59,037 nucleotides of DNA from an uncultured Bacteroidota bacterium (GTDB lineage: Bacteria > Bacteroidota > Bacteroidia > Flavobacteriales > Flavobacteriaceae), in the NCBI GenBank assembly GCA_902554655.1, contig CACDPE010000005.1:1-59037 (forward strand). The letters run 5' to 3'. The position numbers and the translations under genes are program-made. The notes under the pieces were generated by a model. That model did not search any database. It was not told the origin of the DNA and saw nothing but the letters and a program-made list of their open reading frames with translations. Positions 9,601 through 20,082 of the stretch are shown here, one piece after another (position 1 is the first letter of the stretch; every line of letters starts with the position of its first letter).

Positions 9601-11859
9601 ATGGTTTTTGATATTGAAATGATTAAAAATGTTTATTCTTCAATGAAAGAAAAAGTTGATCTTGCAAAAAAAGTTTGTAATCATCCTCTAACCCTTTCAG
9701 AAAAAATATTATACTCTCACCTGTGGGAAAAAACTGAATCTGCTTTTAGAAGGGGTATTGATTATGTAGATTTTGCACCTGATAGAATTGCATGTCAAGA
9801 TGCAACAGCTCAAATGGCATTGCTTCAATTCATGCAAGCAGGTAAAAATAAAGTTGCTGTCCCAACTACAGTACATTGTGATCATTTAATACAAGCCAAA
9901 ATTGGTGCTGGACCTGATTTACAAGAGGCAATAAACACTAGTAATGAGGTTTTTAATTTTTTAGAATCAGTTTCAAATAAATATGGGATTGGTTTCTGGA
10001 AACCAGGCGCAGGAATTATTCATCAAGTTGTGTTGGAAAACTATGCGTTTCCAGGTGGCATGATGATCGGTACAGATTCACACACTGTTAATGCCGGTGG
10101 ATTAGGAATGGTTGCCATAGGAGTTGGTGGTGCTGATGCTGTGGATGTAATGGCGGGAATGGCATGGGAATTAAAATTCCCAAAACTGATAGGTGTAAAA
10201 TTAACTGGAAATTTATCTGGCTGGACTTCTGCAAAAGATGTTATTTTAAAAGTTGCTGGTATTCTGACTGTTAAAGGAGGAACAGGAGCCATTATTGAAT
10301 ATTTTGGACCTGGTGCTGAAAATTTATCTTGTACAGGAAAAGGGACGATTTGTAATATGGGAGCTGAAGTTGGAGCAACCACTTCAACATTTGGATATGA
10401 TGAATCAATGGAAAAATATTTAAGAGCAACGGGGCGTGATGAAATAGCTGATGAAGCAAATAATATAAAAGAGTATTTAACAGGAGATCCTGAGGTATAT
10501 CAAAATCCAGAAAAATATTTTGATCAAGTAATTGAAATTAATCTTTCAGAGCTAGAACCACACATTAATGGTCCTTTTTCACCTGATATAGCTACTCCAA
10601 TTAGCAAAATGGCTGAGACTTTGGAAAAAAATAATTGGCCTAGAAAAATTGAATGGGGACTTATAGGATCATGTACAAACTCTTCATATGAAGATTTATC
10701 ACGTGCATCATCTATTGCTGATCAAGCATTAAATAAAAACCTATCGACCAAAGCGTTCTTTGGAATTAACCCCGGTTCAGAACAAGTAAGATATACAGCT
10801 GAGAGAGACGGTTTTCTTGATATTTTTGAAAAGCTTGATGCAAAAGTTTTTACTAATGCTTGTGGCCCTTGCATTGGTCAATGGGCTAGAGATGGAGCTG
10901 ATAAAAAAGAAAAAAACTCAATCATTCACTCTTTTAATAGAAATTTTGCTAAGAGAGCTGATGGTAACCCAAATACACACGCTTTTGTTGCTTCACCAGA
11001 AATTGTAGCAGCCATTGCTATTTCTGGAGATTTAGGTTTTAATCCTAAAACCGATTCATTAGTAAATAACTTAGGTGAGGAAGTTAAATTAGAAGAACCC
11101 ACTGGGTGGGAATTGCCTCCAAAAGGTTTTGAAGTAGATGATAAAGGATATATAGAGCCTGATCATGATGGATCAAATGTAAATGTAATAATCAATCCTG
11201 ATTCGAAAAGATTAGAGAAGTTAGAACCTTTTAGTCCTTGGGATGGGAAAAATATAATTGGAGCAAAACTTTTAATTAAAGCATTTGGTAAATGTACAAC
11301 CGATCATATATCTATGGCAGGTCCTTGGCTCAGGTACAGAGGACACTTAGATAATATTTCAAACAACTGTTTGATTGGTGCTGTTAATGCATACAATAAG
11401 AAAACAAACTTTATAAAAAGTCAACTGAATGGTGAATATAGTGGAGTTCCAGAAACTCAGCGTGAGTATAAAAAAAATAATATTCCTACAGTTGTAGTAG
11501 GTGACCATAATTATGGTGAAGGATCCTCAAGAGAACATGCTGCAATGGAACCTAGGCATCTTGGTGTTAGAGTTGTTCTTGTAAAATCCTTTGCAAGAAT
11601 TCATGAAACAAATTTAAAAAAGCAAGGTATGCTAGCATTAACTTTTGAAAATGAATCAGATTATGATTTAATCCAAGAGGATGATACTTTCAACTTTGTT
11701 GATTTAGAAAATTTCAGCCCAGGAAATCAAATTACAATTGAATTGATTCATTCTGATGCTTCTAAAGATATTATTAAAACCAATCATACCTACAACTCAC
11801 AACAAATTGATTGGTACAGAGAGGGTTCGGCATTAAATCTCATAAAAAAAGGGGCATAG
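9601..11859 (+). CDS. acn: Aconitate hydratase
   Basis: Aconitase interconverts citrate and isocitrate through cis-aconitate in the TCA cycle, using a [4Fe-4S] cluster. The 752-residue length and order match the mitochondrial-type enzyme: cluster ligands at Cys358 ([11 protein letters not shown]) and Cys421/Cys424 (ACGPCIGQW), substrate-binding segments such as [13 protein letters not shown], and a C-terminal swivel domain with [17 protein letters not shown]. The ATG at 9601 matches the usual start of flavobacterial aconitases. It is monocistronic: the gene at 7894 diverges and the next gene converges. A TAATTTTA element at 9574-9581 resembles a -7 box, but I see no partner TTG. The 3' end of the gene forms the first arm of a terminator. 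Confidence 0.97.
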   Translation: MVFDIEMIKNVYSSMKEKVDLAKKVCNHPLTLSEKILYSHLWEKTESAFRRGIDYVDFAPDRIACQDATAQMALLQFMQAGKNKVAVPTTVHCDHLIQAKIGAGPDLQEAINTSNEVFNFLESVSNKYGIGFWKPGAGIIHQVVLENYAFPGGMMIGTDSHTVNAGGLGMVAIGVGGADAVDVMAGMAWELKFPKLIGVKLTGNLSGWTSAKDVILKVAGILTVKGGTGAIIEYFGPGAENLSCTGKGTICNMGAEVGATTSTFGYDESMEKYLRATGRDEIADEANNIKEYLTGDPEVYQNPEKYFDQVIEINLSELEPHINGPFSPDIATPISKMAETLEKNNWPRKIEWGLIGSCTNSSYEDLSRASSIADQALNKNLSTKAFFGINPGSEQVRYTAERDGFLDIFEKLDAKVFTNACGPCIGQWARDGADKKEKNSIIHSFNRNFAKRADGNPNTHAFVASPEIVAAIAISGDLGFNPKTDSLVNNLGEEVKLEEPTGWELPPKGFEVDDKGYIEPDHDGSNVNVIINPDSKRLEKLEPFSPWDGKNIIGAKLLIKAFGKCTTDHISMAGPWLRYRGHLDNISNNCLIGAVNAYNKKTNFIKSQLNGEYSGVPETQREYKKNNIPTVVVGDHNYGEGSSREHAAMEPRHLGVRVVLVKSFARIHETNLKKQGMLALTFENESDYDLIQEDDTFNFVDLENFSPGNQITIELIHSDASKDIIKTNHTYNSQQIDWYREGSALNLIKKGA

Positions 11860-11870
11860 AGCCCCTTTTT
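11844..11870. terminator. Intrinsic terminator overlapping the acn stop codon
   Basis: A run of seven A, GGGGC, a 5-base loop (ATAGA, containing the TAG stop), GCCCC and a run of T. The last codons of acn (Lys-Lys-Gly-Ala) supply the first arm. The flanking A and T runs let it work in both directions, so it may also end transcripts from the minus-strand lipoprotein gene. Confidence 0.85.
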
Positions 11871-11892
11871 AAAATTATTTTATTAATAATTA

Positions 11893-12426
11893 TTATTCTG
11901 CTATTGCTGCAGCTTGTGCCGCACTAATCGCAGCCGTCATTTCAGTTGTGTCATAATGATGATATTCAGCAATCACTTTTCCATCATCTCCCCAAACAAA
12001 AACTATATGGGCTGGTAAATTAATTGTTTCACCACTTAATTTACTGGTTGCATTCCAAGTAAACCAAGCTTGGGTTGCAGTTGCAGCATTGTTTGCAGGA
12101 CCTTCAGGATAATTTATAGTTTGCACCCATGATCCTAAATCTACTTCACCATTACCGCTCCATGACATAGTAATTGGACTGAAAGTAGCATGTTGAGCTT
12201 CTAGTAAGGGTAAGAACTCGTCCATTGTAAGAGGTTCTGTACTATTTAAATAAAATTGCACATCAGGTGATAATAGCGTCTTAATAGCTTCCATGTCATT
12301 ATTTAAATAATTTTGAAATTGGGTTCTAATAGCATCTGATTTATCATCATCAAATGTAACTTGAACACCTGTTGATGTACAGCCTATAAATAATGTTACA
12401 AAAAATAATAGAATATATTTTTTCAT
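11893..12426 (-). CDS. Small NTF2-like (SnoaL-type) lipoprotein
   Basis: 177 residues with a lipoprotein signal (MKKYILLFFVTLFIGC, anchor Cys16). The remainder reads as an NTF2/SnoaL-like domain: an alpha helix with repeated acidic and amide residues, then LLSPDVQFYLN, WSGNGEVD and HIVFVWGDDGKVIAEYHHYD, a pattern seen in ketosteroid-isomerase-like proteins. The C-terminus is an Ala-rich helix. No catalytic residue can be assigned, so the function is unknown; it could bind a small ligand. It lies 64 bases downstream of the SprB-like gene on the same strand and could be read through from it. It converges with acn. Confidence 0.75.
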   Translation of the reverse strand: MKKYILLFFVTLFIGCTSTGVQVTFDDDKSDAIRTQFQNYLNNDMEAIKTLLSPDVQFYLNSTEPLTMDEFLPLLEAQHATFSPITMSWSGNGEVDLGSWVQTINYPEGPANNAATATQAWFTWNATSKLSGETINLPAHIVFVWGDDGKVIAEYHHYDTTEMTAAISAAQAAAIAE

Positions 12427-12490
12427 AATTTAATTTTTAATTAGTTAATTATCTAAATTATAAAAAATAATAATATGAAATAAATCTAAT

Positions 12491-15400
12491 TTATTTTATT
12501 AAAGTGAATGATCCATTTTTTGTAAAGAGATCTTCAGAAAAAGCAACACCACTGACCTGGTAAAAATAGTTGCCATTCTCTGCATCTATACCATTAATTT
12601 TACCATCCCATCCGTTAAGCTTATTTGTAGTTGCTTCCTCACTATAAATTAAGTTTCCCCAAGTATCAAACACTTGAAGAATTATATTAGTAAAACCATA
12701 ATAAACAGGTCTGAAAGTGTCATTGTAACCGTCACTGTTAGGTGTAAATGCATTTGGAATAACAATTTCATAAGAATCACCAACATAGATTTGTTTGGTT
12801 ATTGAATAAGAACAACCTAATATAAATTCAACTGCAAGTGTAACATCATAAACACCTCTTTTGGTGTATGTATGTATTGCATTGATGTCTTTAGATGTAT
12901 TTCCATCTCCAAAATCCCAATGTACATCAAAATACTCTTCAGTTGATAAATTTGTAAATGTTATGGGATCATTAGTAGATAATGCATTGAAAGTATTAAG
13001 GTAGAATGATGTGTAATCAAAATCAGGTAAACCAATTTCAGGTGTATTTACTTGAAAAACAATTGATTCACTACATCCAAGAAAGTCAGTAACAGTCACT
13101 TGATACGAGCCTTCAATTTTAGTATTCATAATTTCATCATTATTACCACTAACAAGTCCATTTGACCATTCAATGGTATAAGGTGCAACTCCTCCAGAAA
13201 CTGAGATAATATTTTTCTGATACACTTCGCGTGTTTCACAAACAGCATAGAAATTTGTTTCCAAATTAATTTCTAAATCATCTTGACGATTTATTACAAA
13301 TTCTTTCTCTGCAGTACAACCTTTAGAATCTGTAACCTTAACCAAATAATTATTTGCAATTAATCCTGAAATATCTTCACTTGTCTCACCGTTAGACCAA
13401 ATAAAAGTGTAAGGCGCATTTCCTCCAGAAACTTGAAGATCAATACTTCCACTTGCAGGATTATCACAATCAGTTGCATCAGTAAGAACACCGGCAATAG
13501 AAATTTCTTGAGGTTCTATAATAGTAAAGTCTCTTTGAATTTCACATCCTGATGCATCTACAATTAAAACTGAATAAATTCCAGGTGATAAATTATATCT
13601 ATTTTGCCCAGCTGTTGAATCATCTGACCAAGTAAAAGAAATAGGGTCTACACCACCTTCAAAGTTCATCTCAATTGAACCATCATTTGCACCAAAACAT
13701 GATACTGGAGTAATTGTTGGATTAACATCAAATAATTCTGCATTATCAATTTCTATTTCTCTAACTTCTTCACATCCATTAGAATCAGTAATTGTTACAG
13801 TATAGGAGCCGGCTGAAAGTCCATTTCTTACACTACCATTTCCAAAATCACTCCAACTATAAGAATATGGTGCAACCCCTCCAGATGGAGTTACAGTTAT
13901 TGTACCGTCATTTGAATTATAACAATTCAAATCCGTTTTTTTAATATCTATAACTAAATCCTCAGGTTGAGTTAATTCAGTTGTAAAATTAGCAATACAG
14001 TTATTTGCATCGGTAACAGTCAGTTCATATATTCCAGCAGGAACGTTTGATAAATCTCCATCATTAAAAACATTGCCAACATTTCTATCATAAACATTGT
14101 TAAAGTTATCTTTCCAAACATAATCAAAGGGGGCAGTACCTCCATTGACAGAAATATTTATTTTTCCTGTACTATCATCATGACAAAGTATATTTACTTT
14201 TTCATCTAAACTAATTTCTAACACTTCAGGCGTACTAATAGTGTGAATAAATTCAAAAGTATTACAACCATCTCTTAAAATTAATTTATAAATTCCAGGT
14301 CCTAAACCACTTTGATCTTCTTGACCTTGAATAATTCCACTTCCATTTTGAGTTGACCAATCATAAGTGTAATTTCCTGTTCCACCACCAACAGTAATAT
14401 TTATTTCACCATCATTGTCTCCAAAACAGGTAATATTTTTTGTTGAGTCCAAATTATATGTAAGTGGTGGCGCTTCTGTAATAGTAAATGTTTCTGTTAT
14501 GGAACAGTCATTAATATCTTTTACAACAACGGTATATGTTCCTGGACCAAGACCTGATTGATCTTCTTCAGTTGGTTTTAATCCTGATCCATCACTTGTG
14601 GTCCAAGTATAAAAATATGAGGCCTGGTTAGACACACCACCTCCACCAGTTACCGTCAAATTGATTGTTGCATCTTCAGCACCTGGACAACTAATATTTA
14701 CATTTCCATAAGATGAAATATCACTTGTTATACTTAGTGGATTATTAGGACCAAAAATTTCTTTTGTAGCAGATTTTGAAGCGCCATTTGCATCAGTAAC
14801 TGTGAAAGAATAATTTCCAGCAGGCAATTTTGTAAATGTGTATGTTGTAGATGAAATATCTGAAAAGGTTTCTGAATATAAAGTGTTTAAGTACGTATTT
14901 CCAGAAACATTAAAACTATAAGGTGCAGCTGATTCTTGGGTTATATCAATTTTGATGGATGCAGTAGAATCTCCATAACAAAGAACACTGTTTCCATTTG
15001 CATCATGATCTATGGCAATTAAAAGTTCATTTGGTTGTGTTAAGGTATATGTTTTAGAAATTTGACAATTATTACTATCAGTGATTAATACAGTATAAAC
15101 TCCAGCGGTTAAACCACTTTGGTCCTCAGAATTTATTGATAATCCACTTCCATTTTGAGTAGTCCATTCATAAGTATAATTTGAAGTTCCTCCATTAACT
15201 GTAATATCAATTGAGCCATCATTTTCACCAGCTTCACTAATTTGAAAACCATTATAATTAGATATTTCTTCAGATACAGATAAAATATCTGGTTCTGTTA
15301 TTTCTATATCTTCAATTAGTTCACATCCGCTTGAATCAGTTATTTTAATTCTGTATGTTCCAGCATCTAAATCAGAAATATCCTCAGTATATGCAGCAAA

Positions 15401-18400
15401 GTTAGGATCACCAATTTTTGACCATTTAAAAGTATAGGGCTTTTGTTCAAAAAATGTTAATTCTTGCATATTTTCAATGGATGGCGATGTTGGTGATGAC
15501 CAACTTAAACCACCATCAATTGTTTTTTTAAGAGTCCCATATGAATTATTGTCAAAATGAGCATAACCAATATTTTCATTAACAAATGAAAAATATCTAA
15601 ATCCATTTTCAGGTGAATTGCCAACTTGATTCCATGTGACTCCACCATCTACTGTTTTATGTAAAATTTCATCAATGGATGCAAATCCAATATTCTGATT
15701 TAAGAACTGTTTATGTGAAAAACAATTTCCATAGGATGAAATTTTGGTCCATGTAGATGAACCATCTGTTGTTTTATATAAATCACATTCATTTGTTATA
15801 TATCCAATGTTTTCGTTAATAAAATAAATATGACTAATAAGATGATTTCCTCCCTCAACTCTTTCAGGCCTATTTACTAAATTCCAGTTGACCCCACCAT
15901 CTGTAGTTTTTTTGATTACTGCTCCACTTATACCATAACCAATAAGTTCAGTAACAAATGAAATTCCACTTATTCCATCAGAGGGAACCTCCCCAGAAAA
16001 ATTATCAACCCTAGTCCAATTTTTTGCTCCATCAGTTGTTTTATATACAGCACCTAGGACAGATCCGTATCCAGTATTTTCATTAACAAATTTTGTTTGT
16101 ATTAGTGCACCATTTGCAATAAGATTATTAGATGTAACATTCCATGTTAATCCACCGTCTGTAGTTTTATAAATACTACCTTGACCTGAACTAATTCTAT
16201 TTATAAAACCAATATCTCCTTCACTATTATTTATTCCACCATTTACTGTAATATCTATTGATCCATTACTATCTCCATTACAACTTACATTAAAACCATT
16301 GAAATTTGATTTTGTTGACGTTAAAACTATTTCATCAGGTGAGTTCAATGTAAAATTTGAAACAACAGAGCATCCATTTGAATCAGTTACGGTAAGTGAG
16401 TAATCTCCTTTAGAAAGACCAGATTGATCTTCTTGCCCTTGTACTAAGCCACTACCATTGTTAGTTGACCAATTATAAGTATAATTTCCTGTTCCACCTG
16501 TCATTGTAACTGAAATTGATCCATCAGTTCCTCCAAAACAACTAATCTCAAAACCATTGGTTTTTGGAACAGATGAGGTCAATGAAAGTTCGGCATTCTC
16601 AGTTATTGTAAAACTATTAGTAGCTGTACAATCATTAGCATCTGTTATTGTAACATTATATGTTCCAGGTGATAAATCGCTTAAATCCTGAGTAGTTGCA
16701 CTATAGGAATTATTCCCCGTCTTAGTCCAAGCATAAGTATAATTAGCAGTTCCTCCTGCAACACTTAAATCAATTGATCCGTTATCATTACCATTACAAT
16801 CAATATTGGTAACAGAAGCCGAAGATGTTAATGCATCAGGTTCTGTTACTGAAAAAGACTTACTTAGCGTACATCCATTAGCATCTGTTATTGTAACAGC
16901 GTAAACACCAGGGGAAAGATTACTTATATCTTTACTTGTTGCTGAATAATTTCCATCACCAATTTTTATCCACTGAAAAGTATAATTTGCTGTTCCACCA
17001 GTTATTGTAATTGAAATGGACCCATTATCAGCATCTTTACAATCAATATTATTTACTGTTTCATCACTTATAGTCAATCCAGAATCTGGTTGAGTTAAAG
17101 TAATATTACTCGTTTCTTTAAAACAACCATTAGCATCTGTCACTCTAACCTTATATGTTCCAGCTGGTGCGCTAAAAGTATGATTCAAATTACTATTTGT
17201 AATAGTCTGAACTACACTATTTCCTTGGTACAATGCATAAGTATAACTAGCTACTGAACCTTGAGTTATATTAACCCTAATTTGACCATTATCTCCAAAA
17301 CAAGCAATTTCTGTAGACAAACCAGCGTCAGCAATTATTAATTCAGTAGGCTCTGAAATTGTAAAACTATTAGTAGCTGTACAATCATTAGCATCTGTTA
17401 TTGTAACATTATATGTTCCAGGTGATAAATCGCTTAAATCCTGAGTAGTTGCACTATAGGAATTATTCCCCGTCTTAGTCCAAGCATAAGTATAATTAGC
17501 AGTTCCTCCTGCAACACTTAAATCAATTGATCCGTTATCATTACCATTACAATCAATATTGGTAACAGAAGCCGAAGATGTTAATGCATCAGGTTCTGTT
17601 ATAGTAAATGTTTCTGTAAATGTTTTTGAACATTTGTAGACGATACTTGAATCATAAGGGTTAGTAGCAATATTTTCAGTAACAGTTAAAGTATATGTAC
17701 CAGCAGATAATCCTGTAAATGATGTTTTGTAACCATTTTGATTTCCATTACTATCAATAGAATTAACAACTTCTCCAGAACTATATTCAGTACTGTTTTT
17801 AATTAATTTAAAAATGTAAGGATTACCCCATCCATTTGGATTAACTGTATTTCCATTCCAAGGTTCGGTCCATCCTCCACTAGCTATAAATGTTAGTTTT
17901 CCATCGCTATCACCATTACAATCTAAAGCTGTAACTGATTCAGCAACTATAAGTTCATTTTCTATTTCTTCAGGCTTTTTAACTTGTACAATTTCTTCTT
18001 CACTACATCCATTTCCATCTGTGAATGAAAATGTGTAATTAGCCTCCGCAAGATTTGGGATTGTTATTGTAAAATTTTGAGTGTCAAAATTAGGATCATA
18101 ATTTTGTGTAGTAAATAATGAATTATCTGAAGAACTCACTGTAACTTGGTTATTTGAATTATTTTTTAAAGTCCAAGTAATAGGAATAGCTGCACCTTCA
18201 ACCTTTATTACAGCTGTTCCAAAATTATCAGAAAGACAAGGAAAACCACTAAAAACTACAGAAGCTCCAAATGAATATGCCTCTGTAATAGATATGTTAT
18301 AATATCCATTAGATCCTCCAACTCTTTCACCACAACTGTTAGTAATAACTGCAGCATAATTACCAACAGACAAATTTTTTAATTTAAATGTATTGTCATT

Positions 18401-19045
18401 AACATTATGGCTAGAGTCATTATTTGAATCATATACAACAGTACTTGTGTCAACAGGTCCATCACTTGGGTCATTATATAAAATTAATCGATATGGTCTA
18501 CATGGTTTTGTTGCATTAACTGTAATTTCATTTACACTGATTATATATGCTTGCTCACATGCATTCCATTGTGATGTTGAAACTGTGAAGTTTCCTCTTA
18601 TAAATAAACTTAATTGTACCCTGCCTAAATTTGGAATTGTGTCACCTGAGGAACTATCAATTACTTTTAAATATATAACTAGGTCTGCATCAGGGTCTGC
18701 AGTAAATGTAATACTCTTTTTGTTATTTGATACCGTTGTATTATTTGGTACATCTACTGCAGAATTTGAAATTTCATAGGTCCAATTTGATGGAATATCA
18801 ATTGTTGAATTGTCAGAAGACCATCCATATTTATTAGTTCCATCGGTAAATCGAATCATTTTTAAACTTGGAGTAATAGTTAAATCAGATCCAGAAGTTT
18901 TAAAAAACACAGTGCTAATTTCACTATTAGAATTCCATGACCTATTCTGTGTTTCTTTACTGTAAGTTTGATTATATGCATTACCAATTGAAAGGAGCAT
19001 AAAAGCAATAAAAGAAATTAATATTTTATAAAATTTACTTTTCAT
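12491..19045 (-). CDS. Giant SprB-like cell-surface adhesin with T9SS C-terminal domain
   Basis: 2184 residues from the ATG at 19045; the longer open frame up to 19186 runs into sprF and lacks a signal peptide at its start. Signal peptide about 1-26. Residues ~270-2020 hold about 16 SprB-type repeats (pattern C-x-G-D-x-x-G-S-I, then GG-x-x-x-Y-x-W, then GxYxVxITDxxGC). A PKD-like domain follows (~2030-2090; HWDFGDGNTS), and residues ~2092-2184 are the gliding-motility-associated (CHU_C, type B) T9SS sorting domain with IPNAFTPNSDGYND. One repeat is interrupted at ~937-1202 by six Ycf48/BNR-like units (TTDGGxxW). In Flavobacterium johnsoniae, SprB is the mobile surface adhesin for gliding; the same role is inferred here. 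The start is one base after the sprF stop, so the two are translationally coupled. It is much shorter than F. johnsoniae SprB (~6500 residues), so it may be a different adhesin. Confidence 0.9.
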   Translation of the reverse strand: MKSKFYKILISFIAFMLLSIGNAYNQTYSKETQNRSWNSNSEISTVFFKTSGSDLTITPSLKMIRFTDGTNKYGWSSDNSTIDIPSNWTYEISNSAVDVPNNTTVSNNKKSITFTADPDADLVIYLKVIDSSSGDTIPNLGRVQLSLFIRGNFTVSTSQWNACEQAYIISVNEITVNATKPCRPYRLILYNDPSDGPVDTSTVVYDSNNDSSHNVNDNTFKLKNLSVGNYAAVITNSCGERVGGSNGYYNISITEAYSFGASVVFSGFPCLSDNFGTAVIKVEGAAIPITWTLKNNSNNQVTVSSSDNSLFTTQNYDPNFDTQNFTITIPNLAEANYTFSFTDGNGCSEEEIVQVKKPEEIENELIVAESVTALDCNGDSDGKLTFIASGGWTEPWNGNTVNPNGWGNPYIFKLIKNSTEYSSGEVVNSIDSNGNQNGYKTSFTGLSAGTYTLTVTENIATNPYDSSIVYKCSKTFTETFTITEPDALTSSASVTNIDCNGNDNGSIDLSVAGGTANYTYAWTKTGNNSYSATTQDLSDLSPGTYNVTITDANDCTATNSFTISEPTELIIADAGLSTEIACFGDNGQIRVNITQGSVASYTYALYQGNSVVQTITNSNLNHTFSAPAGTYKVRVTDANGCFKETSNITLTQPDSGLTISDETVNNIDCKDADNGSISITITGGTANYTFQWIKIGDGNYSATSKDISNLSPGVYAVTITDANGCTLSKSFSVTEPDALTSSASVTNIDCNGNDNGSIDLSVAGGTANYTYAWTKTGNNSYSATTQDLSDLSPGTYNVTITDANDCTATNSFTITENAELSLTSSVPKTNGFEISCFGGTDGSISVTMTGGTGNYTYNWSTNNGSGLVQGQEDQSGLSKGDYSLTVTDSNGCSVVSNFTLNSPDEIVLTSTKSNFNGFNVSCNGDSNGSIDITVNGGINNSEGDIGFINRISSGQGSIYKTTDGGLTWNVTSNNLIANGALIQTKFVNENTGYGSVLGAVYKTTDGAKNWTRVDNFSGEVPSDGISGISFVTELIGYGISGAVIKKTTDGGVNWNLVNRPERVEGGNHLISHIYFINENIGYITNECDLYKTTDGSSTWTKISSYGNCFSHKQFLNQNIGFASIDEILHKTVDGGVTWNQVGNSPENGFRYFSFVNENIGYAHFDNNSYGTLKKTIDGGLSWSSPTSPSIENMQELTFFEQKPYTFKWSKIGDPNFAAYTEDISDLDAGTYRIKITDSSGCELIEDIEITEPDILSVSEEISNYNGFQISEAGENDGSIDITVNGGTSNYTYEWTTQNGSGLSINSEDQSGLTAGVYTVLITDSNNCQISKTYTLTQPNELLIAIDHDANGNSVLCYGDSTASIKIDITQESAAPYSFNVSGNTYLNTLYSETFSDISSTTYTFTKLPAGNYSFTVTDANGASKSATKEIFGPNNPLSITSDISSYGNVNISCPGAEDATINLTVTGGGGVSNQASYFYTWTTSDGSGLKPTEEDQSGLGPGTYTVVVKDINDCSITETFTITEAPPLTYNLDSTKNITCFGDNDGEINITVGGGTGNYTYDWSTQNGSGIIQGQEDQSGLGPGIYKLILRDGCNTFEFIHTISTPEVLEISLDEKVNILCHDDSTGKINISVNGGTAPFDYVWKDNFNNVYDRNVGNVFNDGDLSNVPAGIYELTVTDANNCIANFTTELTQPEDLVIDIKKTDLNCYNSNDGTITVTPSGGVAPYSYSWSDFGNGSVRNGLSAGSYTVTITDSNGCEEVREIEIDNAELFDVNPTITPVSCFGANDGSIEMNFEGGVDPISFTWSDDSTAGQNRYNLSPGIYSVLIVDASGCEIQRDFTIIEPQEISIAGVLTDATDCDNPASGSIDLQVSGGNAPYTFIWSNGETSEDISGLIANNYLVKVTDSKGCTAEKEFVINRQDDLEINLETNFYAVCETREVYQKNIISVSGGVAPYTIEWSNGLVSGNNDEIMNTKIEGSYQVTVTDFLGCSESIVFQVNTPEIGLPDFDYTSFYLNTFNALSTNDPITFTNLSTEEYFDVHWDFGDGNTSKDINAIHTYTKRGVYDVTLAVEFILGCSYSITKQIYVGDSYEIVIPNAFTPNSDGYNDTFRPVYYGFTNIILQVFDTWGNLIYSEEATTNKLNGWDGKINGIDAENGNYFYQVSGVAFSEDLFTKNGSFTLIK
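15437..16235 (-). other. Ycf48/BNR-like propeller inserted inside an SprB repeat
   Basis: The encoded residues (~937-1202 of the adhesin) contain six units of the form FVNENIGY ... YKTTDGGxxW, the pattern of Ycf48-like and BNR/sialidase-type beta-propellers. The flanks are the two halves of one ordinary SprB repeat: GSIDITVNGG before it and PYTFKWSKIG after it. The reading frame continues through both junctions. Confidence 0.8.
16605..16848 (-). repeat. Perfect 244-bp direct repeat inside the SprB-like gene, copy A
   Basis: Identical by eye, base for base, to 17358-17601 (offset 753 bases). It encodes one complete SprB-type repeat, residues ~732-813 of the adhesin. Confidence 0.95.
17358..17601 (-). 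repeat. Perfect 244-bp direct repeat inside the SprB-like gene, copy B
   Basis: Partner of 16605-16848. It encodes residues ~481-562. The identity ends sharply on both sides: the next base differs at each end. Other repeats in the gene are much more diverged. Confidence 0.95.
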
Positions 19046-19046
19046 A

Positions 19047-20030
19047 TTATTTACATCCACATGGAATCGGCCCTTTTCCGAATATTGAATCAAAATTATA
19101 TGAAATAGAAATTTCAAAAATACCTCTGGTATTTTGTAAGCTTGAAACATTAAGATCATAAGAATACCCAAAAGTGAATCCCCCAAAATCTATATTTGCT
19201 AATAGATTTATAGATGTTAACTTATGAGATCCACCAGAAATATCTGTAGGAATAATTGATGCTGTTGCACCTAATGAAATTGCATTATATTCAACTAATG
19301 AACCAATATCAACTCTATCAAATTTGGCTTGTCTCATGTAATTTAGATTAAAATAAAGATTAAAATCATCTCTTACATATCTGGTACGTAATGGTTGCTT
19401 ATATCCACCGTGTATTGAATAAAACTTTTCAAGTTTTACTTGACCTCCCTCATTTTGAAAAGAAATATTAGGGCTTGTCATGTGTTTAAAACTTCCACCA
19501 AACCAAAAGTTTTCATTAAAGAATAATAGTCCAGCAGTGGTGTCAAAAAATGAAATATTTTCATTAAACATGAAAGGATCATCTGTATTTACATTTATAA
19601 TACCTTGACTTATTAAGATCTGATCTTCCAATAATAAATTATCAAAAGCATAATCTTTAAAACCAAATCCAGCGCTTAAACTTGGAAAGAAATACCAACC
19701 ATCAGAAAGCTGAATATGATAAGCATAATTAAGATTTACCTGAGTAAAATTATATCTTGTTATACTTTCATGATGATTTAAAATACTAACACCGATTCCA
19801 CTATCGATATTTTCTAAAAAACTATCAAAATAAAAAAATTGAGAGTTCAGTCCATAATTTAAACCAAACCACTGTGATCTGTTGATTATTCCAATTTGGG
19901 AACCTTCAGCACCACCTGTAAATGATGGATTTAAGTATTCAGGGACATTGTAAAATTGAGTAAAAATTGGATCCTGTGAGTTATTTTGTAGAGATACTAG
20001 AAGAAAAAAAAATATTAATAAACGTTTCAT
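19047..20030 (-). CDS. PorP/SprF family outer-membrane protein
   Basis: 327 residues with an N-terminal signal peptide (MKRLLIFFFLLVSLQNNSQ) followed by the typical family opening DPIFTQFYNVPEYLNPSFTG and many amphipathic beta strands (alternating aromatic and polar residues), ending in a strand with ISYNFDSIFG. The PorP/SprF family are outer-membrane barrels that work with T9SS. SprF is required to bring SprB to the surface in F. johnsoniae, and PorP/SprF-like proteins commonly sit next to their cargo gene. That pairing holds here: the adhesin starts one base after this stop codon. It is 52 bases downstream of gldN on the same strand. I infer that it anchors or links this particular adhesin to the gliding/T9SS machinery. 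Confidence 0.9.
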   Translation of the reverse strand: MKRLLIFFFLLVSLQNNSQDPIFTQFYNVPEYLNPSFTGGAEGSQIGIINRSQWFGLNYGLNSQFFYFDSFLENIDSGIGVSILNHHESITRYNFTQVNLNYAYHIQLSDGWYFFPSLSAGFGFKDYAFDNLLLEDQILISQGIINVNTDDPFMFNENISFFDTTAGLLFFNENFWFGGSFKHMTSPNISFQNEGGQVKLEKFYSIHGGYKQPLRTRYVRDDFNLYFNLNYMRQAKFDRVDIGSLVEYNAISLGATASIIPTDISGGSHKLTSINLLANIDFGGFTFGYSYDLNVSSLQNTRGIFEISISYNFDSIFGKGPIPCGCK

Positions 20031-20082
20031 TACTTATAAATTCTCACAAAATTTGAGTTTATAACAAAACCTTTTTAAATTT

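Noticed and set aside
10041-10382. Antisense 113-residue frame inside aconitase
   Set aside because: A shadow frame with Pro- and Ala-rich low-complexity composition, and inside a conserved enzyme.
12491-19045. Regular repeats in the adhesin gene considered as a CRISPR-like or tandem-repeat array
   Set aside because: The units are about 80 residues long, in frame and vary in sequence; they are SprB-type protein repeats.
19046-19186. Extended N-terminus of the SprB-like gene from a start at 19186
   Set aside because: It overlaps the end of the sprF/porP gene, its 47 extra residues match nothing, and a clean signal peptide begins at the ATG ending at 19045.
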